DNA from: CAZVJA01 sp964626885
Lineage (GTDB): Bacteria; Planctomycetota; Planctomycetia; Planctomycetales; Planctomycetaceae
Length of the DNA stretch: 49,435 nt
Assembly: GCA_964626885.1 (NCBI GenBank)
Contig: CAZVJA010000013.1
Coordinates: forward strand, 1-49,435
Reading direction: 5' to 3'
Position 1 is the stretch's first letter; the number at the start of each line of letters is the position of its first letter. The position numbers and the translations under genes were made by a program. The notes under the pieces were generated by a model. The model saw only the letters and a program-made list of their open reading frames with translations. It made no database searches and was not told where the DNA came from. Positions 33,512-42,798 of this stretch are shown here, piece by piece.

Positions 33512-33841
33512 CTATTCGCGGGCCCTTGAGAACCCTGGAAGAAGTAAATTGAAAAGGAACCAGGAGAAAATCAGCAACAGCCATAAAGACTTGGCTAGTT
33601 TTTGTCTCGTTTCAGGATTTGACACGGTTGTGTCGAGCACGAAGCCCAGGATGAGGCCAACCATGCCGCCACAGACGATCGCGGTTATAGCTGGGTCAAT
33701 GTAGAACCGGCTCGACCAATGATACCCATGGGTCACTGCCGCGAATTCGACCAGGAAGAAACCGTAGCTGGTGCCCAGAAGCAGCGACACGGCAAGGAAA
33801 CCCGACCAGAAAATGGGTTTTTCGGCGGGCTGTTGCATCAT
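33512..33841 (-). CDS. Small membrane protein of unknown function
   Basis: About 109 residues from the ATG at 33841. It has three membrane segments: WSGFLAVSLLLGTSYGFFLVEF, DPAITAIVCGGMVGLILGFVLD and LAKSLWLLLIFSWFLFNLLL. The longer reading frame from 33934 adds a hydrophilic stretch with no support. No family is recognised. It is convergent with the PQQ-like gene and the small gene at 34037 is divergent from it. Confidence 0.55.
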   Translation of the reverse strand: MMQQPAEKPIFWSGFLAVSLLLGTSYGFFLVEFAAVTHGYHWSSRFYIDPAITAIVCGGMVGLILGFVLDTTVSNPETRQKLAKSLWLLLIFSWFLFNLLLPGFSRARE

Positions 33842-34036
33842 TCGGCCCTGCCCGAGAATGTATGGGTGGCAAGCATCCGCTGAGAGCGGAATAGCGATTC
33901 TTTCGTTCGTTGCTTCAAACGGTTGCTCTGCCACTGATCGTCTCTATCTTTAGTCGAAAACGCAAGCAGAATTCGCAGGTGGCCTCGAGCACCTTCGCCA
34001 AGCGCAGCAATCGGAGTTTGTGGCAGGAGACGGACA

Positions 34037-34231
34037 ATGCAACATCCAGCCTGGGCGTTGATTGTCATTGGCACGTTGATCGCCGTCGTGGGCTTGGAAT
34101 GGCTGCACGCACCGGAAATTGGTGGCATCAATGTGTCCGCGAAGGGGGTGGTGGAAACCGGAACCACGCTCTTCCTTGCGTCAGGGCGTGCCACACTCGC
34201 GTTCGCTTCCACAATGGCCCAATCTGAATAA
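34037..34231 (+). CDS. Small hydrophobic protein of unknown function
   Basis: A 64-residue protein with one clear membrane helix (HPAWALIVIGTLIAVVGLEWL) at the N-terminus and a short polar tail. GGAG about eight bases upstream of ATG 34037 supports translation. The helix end resembles DUF2905-type small proteins, but the tail does not, so I leave it unnamed. It sits between two unrelated genes and could be spurious. Confidence 0.4.
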   Translation: MQHPAWALIVIGTLIAVVGLEWLHAPEIGGINVSAKGVVETGTTLFLASGRATLAFASTMAQSE

Positions 34232-34365
34232 CTGACAGGCCCTGACTACTGGGCGATGCTTCCTTCCCTTTTTGACAACCGTTTGTACAATAAACCGTTT
34301 CTCACTTTCGGCTCCGTGACCGCCGCGTGCGGGGGACGGAGCCTGTTCGTTGGAGCGGATCTTCT

Positions 34366-35955
34366 TTGACTCAGGCTGCGAGCGTTTCTTCCTATCGTGG
34401 ATTTGTCGATCCGAAGGCCGAGGAACTGATCCTTGTGCTCGACTTCGGCTCGCAGACGGCGCAGCTCATCGCCCGGCGGGTACGTGATCAGAACGTCTTC
34501 TGCCAACTGGTGCGGCATGATCTGACGGCGGACCGCATCCGCGAACTCAAGCCGCGCGGGTTGATCCTCAGCGGCGGGCCGGCGAGCGTTTATGGGGCGA
34601 AAGCTCCTCAGCCCGATCCGGGCATCTTCGAATTGGGAATTCCGATCCTCGGCATCTGCTACGGCATGCAGGCCTCTTGCCGGGCGATGGGGAGCAACGT
34701 CGCGCCGGGGACGTCGCGGGAATTCGGACGGACGACCTGTCGGGCGAATACCACCGAGGGGCTCTTCGAGGGAATTCCCGAGACATCGACGGTCTGGATG
34801 AGCCACGGCGACCAGGTTCAGGACTTGAGCGATCACTTTGTGTCGCTGGCGGAGACCGACACCTGCCCCTTCGCGGCGGTGCGTCATCATACGCGGTCGA
34901 TTTACGGCCTGCAGTTTCATCCGGAGGTGACGCACACGGAGCACGGCGGTCGGCTGCTGGCGAACTTTGTTAAAAACATTTGCAGCTGCAAGGGGACGTG
35001 GAAGATCAGTTCGCTGATCGAGCGGGAGATCACCGGCATTCGGGAGCGTGTCGGAAAAAGCCGTGTGATCTGCGGACTTTCGGGCGGGGTCGATTCGTCG
35101 GTAGTCGCGGCGCTGTTGTCGCGGGCGATCGGCACGCAGGCATCATGTATCTTTGTCGATAACGGCCTGCTGCGAAAAGGAGAAGCGGAAGAGGTTCGCG
35201 AACGGTTCAGCCAGCATTTCAAAACCGATTTACACGTCGTCGACGCGCGGGAACGTTTCTTGAGCGAATTGGCCGGGGTTAAAGATCCGCAACAGAAGCG
35301 GAAGATCATCGGCCGGGTGTTCATCGAAGTCTTTCGAAAAGAAGCGGAATCGATCGAAGACGCACATTTTCTGGCGCAGGGAACGTTGTATCCCGACGTG
35401 ATTGAATCCGGGGCGAATCCCGACGGTCCGGCAGCCACAATCAAAACGCATCACAACGTCGGCGGATTGCCGGAAGAACTGGGCTTCGAGTTGATTGAGC
35501 CGTTGCGCGATCTGTTTAAGGATGAAGTGCGGCGGATGGGGCTGGAACTTGGGCTGCCTGACGATCTCATCTGGCGTCATCCGTTTCCCGGGCCGGGGTT
35601 GGCGGTCCGTTGTTTGGGAGAAATCACGGAGCCGCAGCTGGAGACGCTCCGCGACGCGGACTGGATCGTCATCGATGAGTTGCGGAAGGCGGGGCTGTAT
35701 CGCAAAATTCAACAGGCGTTCGCCGTGCTCCTGCCGGTGCAGAGCGTGGGAGTGATGGGGGACGACCGAACCTACGAAGACGTGGTGGCGGTGCGGGCCG
35801 TCTCGACGGATGATTTCATGACGGCCGACTGGTATCCGCTGCCGTATGACGTCTTGCAGCGGATTTCGACCCGGATCATCAACAGCGTGCGGGGAGTAAA
35901 CCGTGTGGTGTACGATGTCAGCTCGAAGCCTCCGAGCACCATCGAGTGGGAGTAA
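34366..35955 (+). CDS. guaA: GMP synthase (glutamine-hydrolysing)
   Basis: About 529 residues. The N-terminal glutamine amidotransferase domain has ILVLDFGSQTAQLIARRVRD, GLILSGGPASVYG, GICYGMQ (catalytic Cys) and LQFHPEVTHTEHG (catalytic His and Glu). The ATP-pyrophosphatase domain has ICGLSGGVDSSVVAALL (P-loop) and the C-terminal dimer domain ends in NRVVYDVSSKPPSTIEWE, as in bacterial GuaA. It converts XMP to GMP with glutamine and ATP. The TTG at 34366 has GGAGCGG about ten bases upstream, whereas the GTG at 34327 has no ribosome site; the homologous region begins about 20 residues after TTG. Upstream is a small gene, downstream a polysaccharide cassette. Confidence 0.97.
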   Translation: MTQAASVSSYRGFVDPKAEELILVLDFGSQTAQLIARRVRDQNVFCQLVRHDLTADRIRELKPRGLILSGGPASVYGAKAPQPDPGIFELGIPILGICYGMQASCRAMGSNVAPGTSREFGRTTCRANTTEGLFEGIPETSTVWMSHGDQVQDLSDHFVSLAETDTCPFAAVRHHTRSIYGLQFHPEVTHTEHGGRLLANFVKNICSCKGTWKISSLIEREITGIRERVGKSRVICGLSGGVDSSVVAALLSRAIGTQASCIFVDNGLLRKGEAEEVRERFSQHFKTDLHVVDARERFLSELAGVKDPQQKRKIIGRVFIEVFRKEAESIEDAHFLAQGTLYPDVIESGANPDGPAATIKTHHNVGGLPEELGFELIEPLRDLFKDEVRRMGLELGLPDDLIWRHPFPGPGLAVRCLGEITEPQLETLRDADWIVIDELRKAGLYRKIQQAFAVLLPVQSVGVMGDDRTYEDVVAVRAVSTDDFMTADWYPLPYDVLQRISTRIINSVRGVNRVVYDVSSKPPSTIEWE

Positions 35956-36095
35956 TCTCCGCGAGGCGGCTTCGGGGCGTGGCGACTGGCAATAGTCTCC
36001 TCGGGTGACATGTTGAATGACTGACGGATAATCGCACGCTCAAATGTTGAGTGCATGACGAGCAGAACGGAATCGCGACTCGAAGGTTTGCGGCG

Positions 36096-37481
36096 ATGAC
36101 GATTCTTGTCGACATAACCCTGTGCGGCTGGGTGCCTGCCATCCTCGTGCTGTTTGCGTTCTTGCCGCCGCGCCGCGCGGTGATCGCCGCGTTTCTGACG
36201 GCGTGGCTGTTTCTTCCCGACGCGGGTTACCAGCTTCCCGGGTTGCCAGACTTTACGAAGATGTTCGCCACGTGCGTCGGCGTGCTGCTCGGGGCGCTGC
36301 TGTTCGATACGAAGCAATTGCTCGCTTTTCGACCGCGGTGGTTCGATCTGCCGATGATTGTTCTCTGTACCTCGCCGCTGATCTCGTCGCTGACGAACGG
36401 GCTGGGAGGGTATGACGGAGTCACATGGGTCGTCGGCGAGACCGTTAAATGGGGGCTGCCGTATTTCATCGGGCGTGTCTATTTCAAAGATGCCGAGTCG
36501 ATCAAGGAACTCGCAATCGGCATTTTTTTGAGCGGGCTGGTATACGTGCCGATTTGCTGGTTCGAGATCCGGATGAGCCCGCAGCTGTCGAACTGGGTCT
36601 ACGGAATTCAAAGCTGGTCGGGGCTGCGGTTGGGGGGATACAGACCGCAAGGGTTCATGAACAGCGGGCTGATGCTGGCGATGTGGATGGTGAGCGCGAG
36701 TTTGTGCGGGGTGTGGCTGTGGGCATCAGGCGGAGTGCGTCGGATCTGGAAGATCGATATGTATTGGGGGGTGCCGCTGGTGTACCTCACGACGATTGCC
36801 TGCCGATCAAGCGGCGCGATCCTGCTGATGTTGGGAGGCACGGCGATGCTGTATATCTGCAAGCAGCTTCGCTCGGCCATTCCTCTGCTTTGCCTGCTGG
36901 TCATTCCGCCGGCCTACTCCTGGATTCGCGCGGGGGGCCTGTGGGAAGGGAAAGAAGCAGTCAGTCTCGCCGCGAGCGTCCTGGAGGCGGAACGAGCCCA
37001 GTCGCTGCAATTCCGCTTCAAGAACGAGAACGACCTGGCCGCCAAAGCCTTGAAGCGTCCCTGGTTTGGTTGGGGGCGGTGGGGACGAGCACGCATTTAC
37101 GACGAATTCGGCAAAGACATTTCAACGACGGACGGATTGTGGATCATTCAGTTCGGCCAGACAGGGCTCATCGGACTGTTCGCTGTCACGATTATTTATC
37201 TGCTGCCGGCGTTTCTCGTCTGGCGGCGATTTCCCGCCGCGGATTGGGGAAGTCCGCAGATCGCGCCGATCGTTGTGCTCGCGCTGATCTTGGCCCTGTA
37301 TGCGGTCGATAACCTGCTCAACGCGAAGATCAATCCGGTCTGCGCGCTTTGCATGGGAGCGGTGAACGGGCTGGTGCTCGTTCCCGTGCAGGCGCTCGTG
37401 CCGGCAGTGGTGCCGACCACGGCGGGAATGTCGCTGGAACGTCAACGTCGATTCAAGCGGCGAATGTGGCCGCCGGCTTGA
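36096..37481 (+). CDS. O-antigen ligase/polymerase-like membrane protein
   Basis: About 461 residues with roughly 12 membrane segments (for example WVPAILVLFAFL, VIAAFLTAWLFLP, IKELAIGIFLSGLVYVP, MLAMWMVSASLCGVWLWA, LIGLFAVTIIYLLPAFL). A long extracytoplasmic loop near the middle to late part (IRAGGLWEGKEAV, LQFRFKNENDLAAKALKRPWFGWG) has the Arg/His-rich and GWG character of Wzy/WaaL-type polymerases and O-antigen ligases, where it holds catalytic residues. It probably joins lipid-linked glycan units. ATG 36096 has GAAGG eleven bases upstream and is preferred to 36051. Neighbouring glycosyltransferases support the role. Confidence 0.72.
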   Translation: MTILVDITLCGWVPAILVLFAFLPPRRAVIAAFLTAWLFLPDAGYQLPGLPDFTKMFATCVGVLLGALLFDTKQLLAFRPRWFDLPMIVLCTSPLISSLTNGLGGYDGVTWVVGETVKWGLPYFIGRVYFKDAESIKELAIGIFLSGLVYVPICWFEIRMSPQLSNWVYGIQSWSGLRLGGYRPQGFMNSGLMLAMWMVSASLCGVWLWASGGVRRIWKIDMYWGVPLVYLTTIACRSSGAILLMLGGTAMLYICKQLRSAIPLLCLLVIPPAYSWIRAGGLWEGKEAVSLAASVLEAERAQSLQFRFKNENDLAAKALKRPWFGWGRWGRARIYDEFGKDISTTDGLWIIQFGQTGLIGLFAVTIIYLLPAFLVWRRFPAADWGSPQIAPIVVLALILALYAVDNLLNAKINPVCALCMGAVNGLVLVPVQALVPAVVPTTAGMSLERQRRFKRRMWPPA

Positions 37482-37519
37482 GAGGCTTCCCGACGTGCAG
37501 CGGTGTCGCAATGGTTTCT

Positions 37520-38572
37520 TCAAAGGCTGCCGGTGGTTTCCAGCCGGTCGAGCAGCTGCCGCACGTAATTGACGGTCGTTTGCTCGGTGCAATGCGCGCG
37601 AGCGAATTGCTGAGCCGCATGGCCGAGTTTCGCGTTGAGCTGGCTGTCTTCCCAGAGAGCACGGATGCGATCGGCCAGTACTTCCGGAGTGCTGGGGGGG
37701 GCAAACAGCCCGGTTTGATCCGGTTGGACGTAATCGGTAATTCCGGCCGACTCGGTGGCGAGCACCGCTTTCCCCAGGTACATCGCGGTGACGATCGTCA
37801 CGTGTCCGCACGGGACTTCCGAGTGCAGCAAGGGAAGAACGAGGAACCGCGAGCGGCGGATGATGTTGTAAACGTCGCGCAGGGGAATGTTCGTTCGCAC
37901 GGAGACATTCGGGGGAATCGAGAGTCCGCGGAGATTCTCCGGGCTGGCGACCAGTTCCAGGCGGATGTTCGGTAAGCGGCGCATGGCTTCCACGAGCGAG
38001 GCGTAGTCGCGCGCCTGGCTGCCGACGGCACAGCAGTAATCGCCATCAACAAGCGGGGCCGAGCCGTCGTCCATGGGGGGCTCCTGCACACCCCAGTGAA
38101 TCATGTCGATCCGCTCCGGGGAGATGTCGAAGTATTCGCTGTAGAGCGTCCGTTCGAACTGCGAAAAAACCGTGAAGCGATCGACCGTGGAGAACGCCCG
38201 CCGCATGATGATTCGGCGCAGGCCGCGCGGCAGATGCGTGAAATTGAATGCAAAAGCGAGATGCGGGGCGAGCTTCTGCCCGTGCGACATGCAAACCCGG
38301 CGGCGCTTCGCGAACAGTTCCGACCAGCAGGTGACGAGCGGGCTGTGCGTGACGATCAGGTTGACCGGCTCACGTTCGAGGGAACGGGCAAGTTCGCGGC
38401 AACAGCGGAATCGGGCCATGTCGGGACGGCGGACGAGACGTTCGATTCCGTTCCGCGGCGCCGTGTTGAAGAACCGCCATTCGTAGCGATCGGAATCGAG
38501 TCGGCCGGAGATCCACCCCCAGTCGGGTGAAAACGACGGCGAAGCGTTGGCGATGAGCAACCGTCGGCTCAT
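37520..38572 (-). CDS. Glycosyltransferase, GT4/GT1-like
   Basis: A 350-residue GT-B type enzyme with an MSRRLLIANASPSFSPDWGWISGRL start and a C-terminal nucleotide-sugar domain: YCCAVGSQARDYASLVEAMRRLPNIRLELVAS, then FLVLPLLHSEVPCGHVTIVTAMYLGKAVLATESAGITDYVQPDQTGLF, where the Glu in LHSEVP and ESAG is the common EX7E-like signature region. Donor and acceptor are not assignable. Its ATG overlaps the stop of the sulfotransferase upstream by four bases, so the two genes form an operon. Confidence 0.87.
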   Translation of the reverse strand: MSRRLLIANASPSFSPDWGWISGRLDSDRYEWRFFNTAPRNGIERLVRRPDMARFRCCRELARSLEREPVNLIVTHSPLVTCWSELFAKRRRVCMSHGQKLAPHLAFAFNFTHLPRGLRRIIMRRAFSTVDRFTVFSQFERTLYSEYFDISPERIDMIHWGVQEPPMDDGSAPLVDGDYCCAVGSQARDYASLVEAMRRLPNIRLELVASPENLRGLSIPPNVSVRTNIPLRDVYNIIRRSRFLVLPLLHSEVPCGHVTIVTAMYLGKAVLATESAGITDYVQPDQTGLFAPPSTPEVLADRIRALWEDSQLNAKLGHAAQQFARAHCTEQTTVNYVRQLLDRLETTGSL

Positions 38573-39459
38573 GGGGCGCCGCCGGGTGTGTCGTCACTGT
38601 AGAGCGTTGTCCACTCGGCAAAGTCCCGGCCGAGCAGTTCGCTCAGTTCGGCTGTTTGCGCGCGTTGAATGGGACGCAAGTATTCGGCGGCAGCCTTCGC
38701 CTGGCTCATGTCGCGTTCCACGGGGCGGGAGAAGGTCCGCAATGTCTTTTGTCGAATTCCTGCCGGAACCACCTGCTTCACCGTATTCCAGATGCGGCCT
38801 CCTCGAAGGGGCGAGAGGAGCTTCGCTCCGATGAATTGCGGCACACGGTCCTGCGAGACATTGTGCCGCTTGTGCAATCCCCCGGGGACGAATGTCGAAT
38901 CGACACCCAACCAGTGGAAGATCCGCGCGAGCGTTTCTTCGGGCGCTTGGCTCAACTGCTCGGTGGTGAGAGCCAGGACATTTTCCCGTCCGAACAGTTC
39001 CAGGTAGGGACGCAACTGCAGGGCATAATGACTGACATCGGTGATCCAGCACACCTTCTTCATGGCGGAGAGCATGTCGCGCCCTTCGCCCGACCACTGC
39101 ACTTCCCACCAGTAATGGCTGATCGAGCGCTCCACCGGGTCACGCATAAGATACAGAATGCGGGCGCTGGGGGAGAACTTCGCAATCCGTTCCGCCACCC
39201 CTGAGTAGTGGGGGAGCTTCGTGTAATCGGTGGATGACTCCCCCAGATATCTCGCCGGTCCGGCGGACTGGAAGAGATCGAGATACCACGTTTCTCCCTT
39301 GCTCCAGTTCCGCTCGGCGACGAAGTACTGCGTCTCTTTCCACGGCTCCTGAGTCATGAAGACTTCGGGATGAGCGTCGAGATAGTTATGCAGCGACGTT
39401 GTCCCCGCTTTCATCGCGCCAACCAGAAACAGATTCGGACGGGGGCGATTAGGCTCCAT
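38569..39459 (-). CDS. Sulfotransferase
   Basis: About 296 residues from ATG 39459, which has GGGGGAT just upstream; a longer frame from 39636 would overlap the preceding gene and adds Ser/Pro/Ala-rich sequence without family similarity. NLFLVGAMKAGTTSLHNYLDAHPEVFM is the PAPS 5'-phosphosulfate loop and ARILYLMRDPVERSISHYWWE is the 3'-phosphate site. LFQSAGPARYLGESSTDY and HWLGVDSTFVPGGLHK complete the heparan/chondroitin-type (NDST-like) sulfotransferase pattern. It would add sulfate to the glycan made by the neighbouring glycosyltransferases. Its start overlaps the end of the GT2 gene by 11 bp, which implies translational coupling. Confidence 0.9.
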   Translation of the reverse strand: MEPNRPRPNLFLVGAMKAGTTSLHNYLDAHPEVFMTQEPWKETQYFVAERNWSKGETWYLDLFQSAGPARYLGESSTDYTKLPHYSGVAERIAKFSPSARILYLMRDPVERSISHYWWEVQWSGEGRDMLSAMKKVCWITDVSHYALQLRPYLELFGRENVLALTTEQLSQAPEETLARIFHWLGVDSTFVPGGLHKRHNVSQDRVPQFIGAKLLSPLRGGRIWNTVKQVVPAGIRQKTLRTFSRPVERDMSQAKAAAEYLRPIQRAQTAELSELLGRDFAEWTTLYSDDTPGGAP

Positions 39460-40522
39460 GGCTATCCCCCTCGTCGGCCTGATGGCTTGATCGCTGGGGG
39501 GAACTGGCTGGGCCACCTGCACAGTGGCGGCCACTGTTCTCGCGTCCGGTTCCGTTGATGCCGCGGAAGCAATCGATCCAGATGTCGAACGGCTCTCGTT
39601 CGGCGATATGCCGGCTCTCTCGGCCGCCGAACTCACGAAGCAGGGAGACGGACCGGCCGGCCCACCAGAGGAGGTTCGCGGTGCAGGGACCGCCGCGGCC
39701 GTAGTATTTCGTCAGGTACCGTGACCGCGAGGCATAGTAGTATCGCGGGCGTCTCCGCTGTTCTTTCTCCTCAAAAGTTTCAGGGGTGGTTCCTCCCCGC
39801 AAGTGGACCACGCGCGCGGCAGGTTCCCAGGCGATCTTCCAACCTTGTTCTCGTGCCCGACGGCAATAATCGACGTCCTCGAAGTACATGAAGTAATCTT
39901 CGTCCATCATTCCCACCGTCTCAAAGACTTCGCGGCGGATCATAACGCATGCAAAGCTGATCCACTCGATCGGGGTCTGGTCGGCGGGAGGGTGGTCGAG
40001 CAAGACCTCGCGCGACGCAAGCAGCCGGGTGAGGGGCCCGGTCTTGGCGGATGAGAGCAATTCGCTGAGCGGAGAAATGTAACGAAAGCAACTGTGCTGC
40101 AATTCGCCGCCGGGCCATTCCAGCCGGGGGCCAACCAGCCCAAGCTGCTTATCACTCGCGAGCTTCTTCGTCAGTTTGGCCAGGCAGCCGGGGCGGACCA
40201 GCGTATCGCTATTTAGCAGGAGGAATGCGTCGTAGGGCTCTCGCTTGAATTGTGGGCCGTTTGCGAGGGCTGCTCGAATCGCAAGGTTATTGCCGTAGGA
40301 GAATCCGCGGTTGGACTCCGCAGTGAGACAGGTCACCCAGGAATCCCATCCGCGCCGCTGGATTTCTTGCTGGATTCGCTCCCGCGAGCCGTCGCCGGAG
40401 GCATTATCGACGAGCCAGACATCCGAACCCGGATTGGCAGCGCATTCCTCCTGGAGCGACGCGAGACAGTCGAGGGTCATCTGCTCGGTGCGGTAGTGCA
40501 CGACAACAACCGCGCTCTTCAC
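39449..40522 (-). CDS. Glycosyltransferase family 2
   Basis: About 357 residues from the GTG at 40522 (AGG six bases upstream); the TTG at 40534 adds four. KSAVVVVHYRTEQMTLDCLASL opens the GT-A fold, WLVDNASGDGS is the nucleotide-binding loop, AFLLLNSDTLV holds the DxD-equivalent, and FMYFEDVDYCRRAREQGWKIAWEPAARVVHLRGGT is the acceptor-side ED signature. Members are rhamnosyl- or galactosyl-transferases in polysaccharide synthesis. It is first in an operon of GT2, sulfotransferase and GT4, all overlapping. Confidence 0.92.
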   Translation of the reverse strand: MKSAVVVVHYRTEQMTLDCLASLQEECAANPGSDVWLVDNASGDGSRERIQQEIQRRGWDSWVTCLTAESNRGFSYGNNLAIRAALANGPQFKREPYDAFLLLNSDTLVRPGCLAKLTKKLASDKQLGLVGPRLEWPGGELQHSCFRYISPLSELLSSAKTGPLTRLLASREVLLDHPPADQTPIEWISFACVMIRREVFETVGMMDEDYFMYFEDVDYCRRAREQGWKIAWEPAARVVHLRGGTTPETFEEKEQRRRPRYYYASRSRYLTKYYGRGGPCTANLLWWAGRSVSLLREFGGRESRHIAEREPFDIWIDCFRGINGTGRENSGRHCAGGPASSPQRSSHQADEGDSHGA

Positions 40523-40991
40523 GAAGTACCTCAATGGAAGCGAAGGAGCGGCCCGGGGGAATACTTGGAGACCAACTCACGGACGACCGGCTGGTGGGTT
40601 GCCTAAGAAGGATATTGAAATGACCCCAGCGAACCGCGCGTTAAAATGTCCCCAATTCTCGCTAATTCCGCGGAAACGCTATTCCGTTTCCAGCCTGCCG
40701 AACACGGTCAGCATCGCGGAAATATCGATAGTTTGCCAGAGATCTTACATTGGGCAGCAACAGGTCTCAATCGTCCCCACTTGTGAACCGGCTACCTAAA
40801 ACATTAAGCCGTAAGCATCAAGGGGGATTTTTGTATTGGGAAAAATAGGAGAATTTCCTTCTCCGGGGTTGAAATCGTCATGCTCCGGTTGCTAAAGTCA
40901 CGCATGTTAACATGCGGGGTGTATATTCTGTTTATGGATTTTGACAGTCGCGTGGTTTAGAGTCTCCCGAGAGCTATGAGAATCTGATCCT
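40523..40991. other. Divergent intergenic region with a 16-bp palindrome
   Basis: About 470 bp lie between the divergent GT2 and sugar transferase genes. At 40901-40916 CGCATGTTAACATGCG is a perfect palindrome, an apt operator shape, with the AT-rich TATATT starting at 40922 as a possible -10. TTGACA at 40941 lacks a partner box. It is the most probable control point for the polysaccharide genes. Confidence 0.5.
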
Positions 40992-41873
40992 GTGCCCGCA
41001 AGGATGGATGCACACACGGCGAGTGATGGAACCTCACCGTCTCAGGATTGCGATTCGGCTCTCGGTGCCGCCCGAACACCGCTGCGTGAGTTGCGGGCCA
41101 GGTCTGAACGTACAGCCTTGATTGGATCACAGGTTTTAGGTTTAGGAGCCCAAGTCAATATGCCGCATGATTACCCGTCAGATGCTGCCATTGAGACGTC
41201 ACAGTTTCAGGTCCAGGAATCATGGAGGAGTTTTGCACGGGTCGGTGAGGATGTCCGTAAGAAGATCTTCCGGTACGAAACTGCCAAGCGAATCTTGGAT
41301 TTGGCGGTTACTATTCCCTTGCTGATTCTGCTGTCGCCGGCATTGCTGCTGCTGGCTTTGATGATCAAACTCTGGGATCGGGGTCCCGTGTTGTTCGTTC
41401 AGACACGGGTTGGCGAACGAGGCCGTGAATTCCGCTGTTTCAAGTTCCGGTCGATGGTTCCCGACGCTGAAAAGTTGAAGGAACAATTGCTCGACCAGAA
41501 CCATCACGGCGACAACCGTACGTTCAAAATGCAGCGTGATCCGCGGATTACCTGGATCGGCCGCATCATTCGCAAAGCGAGCATTGATGAACTGCCGCAG
41601 CTCTGGAACGTGGTGCGCGGAGACATGAGTCTCGTCGGCCCGCGGCCTCCGGTTCCCAATGAAGTCAACCTTTACTCGGAGAAAGACCGCCTGCGGCTGA
41701 TGGTTCGTCCGGGAATCACCTGTATCTGGCAGGTTTCCGGAAGAGGGAATCTGCCGTTCAGCGATCAGGTGCGGTTGGATCTGGAGTATATCCAGCACCG
41801 CAGCATCTGGCTCGATTTGAAATTGCTCTTCCTGACGATCCCGGCGGTGTTATCTGGCCGCGGAGCGTACTGA
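40992..41873 (+). CDS. Sugar transferase (undecaprenyl-phosphate glycosyl-1-phosphate transferase)
   Basis: Up to 293 residues; starts at GTG 40992, ATG 41004 or ATG 41160 (AGGAG 11 bases before it) are all possible, and the first 80 residues are not conserved. Residues about 100-125 (ILDLAVTIPLLILLSPALLLLALMI) are the membrane anchor, RGPVLFVQTRVGERGREFRCFKFRSMV the catalytic start, RKASIDELPQLWNVVRGDMSLVGPRPP and RPGITCIWQVSGRG the remaining family signature. This is the WbaP/EpsE/WcaJ-type enzyme that puts the first sugar phosphate on undecaprenyl phosphate, priming polysaccharide synthesis. It is monotopic or single-pass here, without the extra helices of some family members. Confidence 0.92.
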   Translation: MPARMDAHTASDGTSPSQDCDSALGAARTPLRELRARSERTALIGSQVLGLGAQVNMPHDYPSDAAIETSQFQVQESWRSFARVGEDVRKKIFRYETAKRILDLAVTIPLLILLSPALLLLALMIKLWDRGPVLFVQTRVGERGREFRCFKFRSMVPDAEKLKEQLLDQNHHGDNRTFKMQRDPRITWIGRIIRKASIDELPQLWNVVRGDMSLVGPRPPVPNEVNLYSEKDRLRLMVRPGITCIWQVSGRGNLPFSDQVRLDLEYIQHRSIWLDLKLLFLTIPAVLSGRGAY

Positions 41874-42012
41874 GTTTGGTCTTGCGTCGTTCGGTTTTGC
41901 GTCTTGCAGCCCAGCGTCCAATTTTCCGGTACGGTTGTTTGGTTCAGCGACGTTATCAAGGGGGTGGCGCTGCCGCTTGCCCCCCGACTTTCGCACGGCT
42001 ACGATCGCCCGT

Positions 42013-42696
42013 ATGACACCTCTGGCTGCGGGCGCTCTCGCCGCGTCGATCTCGTATCTCGTCGGATCTCTCCCGTTCGGGTTGTTGACCGCGAAGATTG
42101 TTCGTGGCATCGACATTCGCGAGCACGGCAGCCGAAATATCGGGGCGACCAACGTTGCCCGGGTCTTAGGCGGGAAGTGGGGGGCGGTCGTTCTGGTGCT
42201 GGACGCCCTGAAGGGAGCGTTGCCGGTCGGGCTGCTGCCGACATTGTTTCTCGGCTCGGATTCTCCGGGATGGGGGCATGCGCGGGTTGTCTGTGCCGTG
42301 ACGGCGATTTTGGGGCACATGTTTCCCTGCTGGCTGAAATTTCACGGCGGGAAAGGGGTTGCCACCGCCGCGGGGATCGTCCTGGTGTTAGCCCCCTGGG
42401 GATCGCTCGGTGCCATCGGCACTTTTGCACTCGTCTTCGCGATCAGCCGGATCGTTTCGTTGTCATCGATTCTCTCCGTGTCCGCCTTCGCGGTGCTGCA
42501 GATGATTCTGCTCTGGCCGGCCCCCTTCAGTCCCGACAACTGGAGCCTGGCGGTGTTCAGCCTGGGGGTTCCGGCGCTCATCATTTACCAGCACCGGACG
42601 AATATCGGCCGCTTGTTGCGCGGTGAGGAACCAAAGTTCCGAGCGGCGCGATCCTCGTCACCGAGCGAGACTCAGCTGGAAGAAAAACAACCTTAA
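42013..42696 (+). CDS. plsY: Glycerol-3-phosphate acyltransferase PlsY
   Basis: A 227-residue membrane protein. SYLVGSLPFGLLTAKI, DIREHGSRNIGATNVARVLG (motif 1 with Ser/Arg), HMFPCWLKFHGGKGVATAAG (motif 2) and YQHRTNIGRLLRGEE (motif 3) are the PlsY signatures. It transfers an acyl group from acyl phosphate to glycerol 3-phosphate to start phospholipid synthesis; PlsX would supply the acyl phosphate but is not seen here. The ATG at 42013 matches the family start, and 26 extra upstream residues of the open frame are not homologous. The last residues beyond LLRGEE are variable and acidic/basic. Confidence 0.95.
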   Translation: MTPLAAGALAASISYLVGSLPFGLLTAKIVRGIDIREHGSRNIGATNVARVLGGKWGAVVLVLDALKGALPVGLLPTLFLGSDSPGWGHARVVCAVTAILGHMFPCWLKFHGGKGVATAAGIVLVLAPWGSLGAIGTFALVFAISRIVSLSSILSVSAFAVLQMILLWPAPFSPDNWSLAVFSLGVPALIIYQHRTNIGRLLRGEEPKFRAARSSSPSETQLEEKQP

Positions 42697-42798
42697 GCGG
42701 TGGGATGCTGCTGGGAGAGATTTCGCGACGCTTAAGAACAGGTCGTTGAAGCGACGAGTAAGGCGCGAAGGAGAAGGGCGTTCCGCGTTCTGGAGCAG

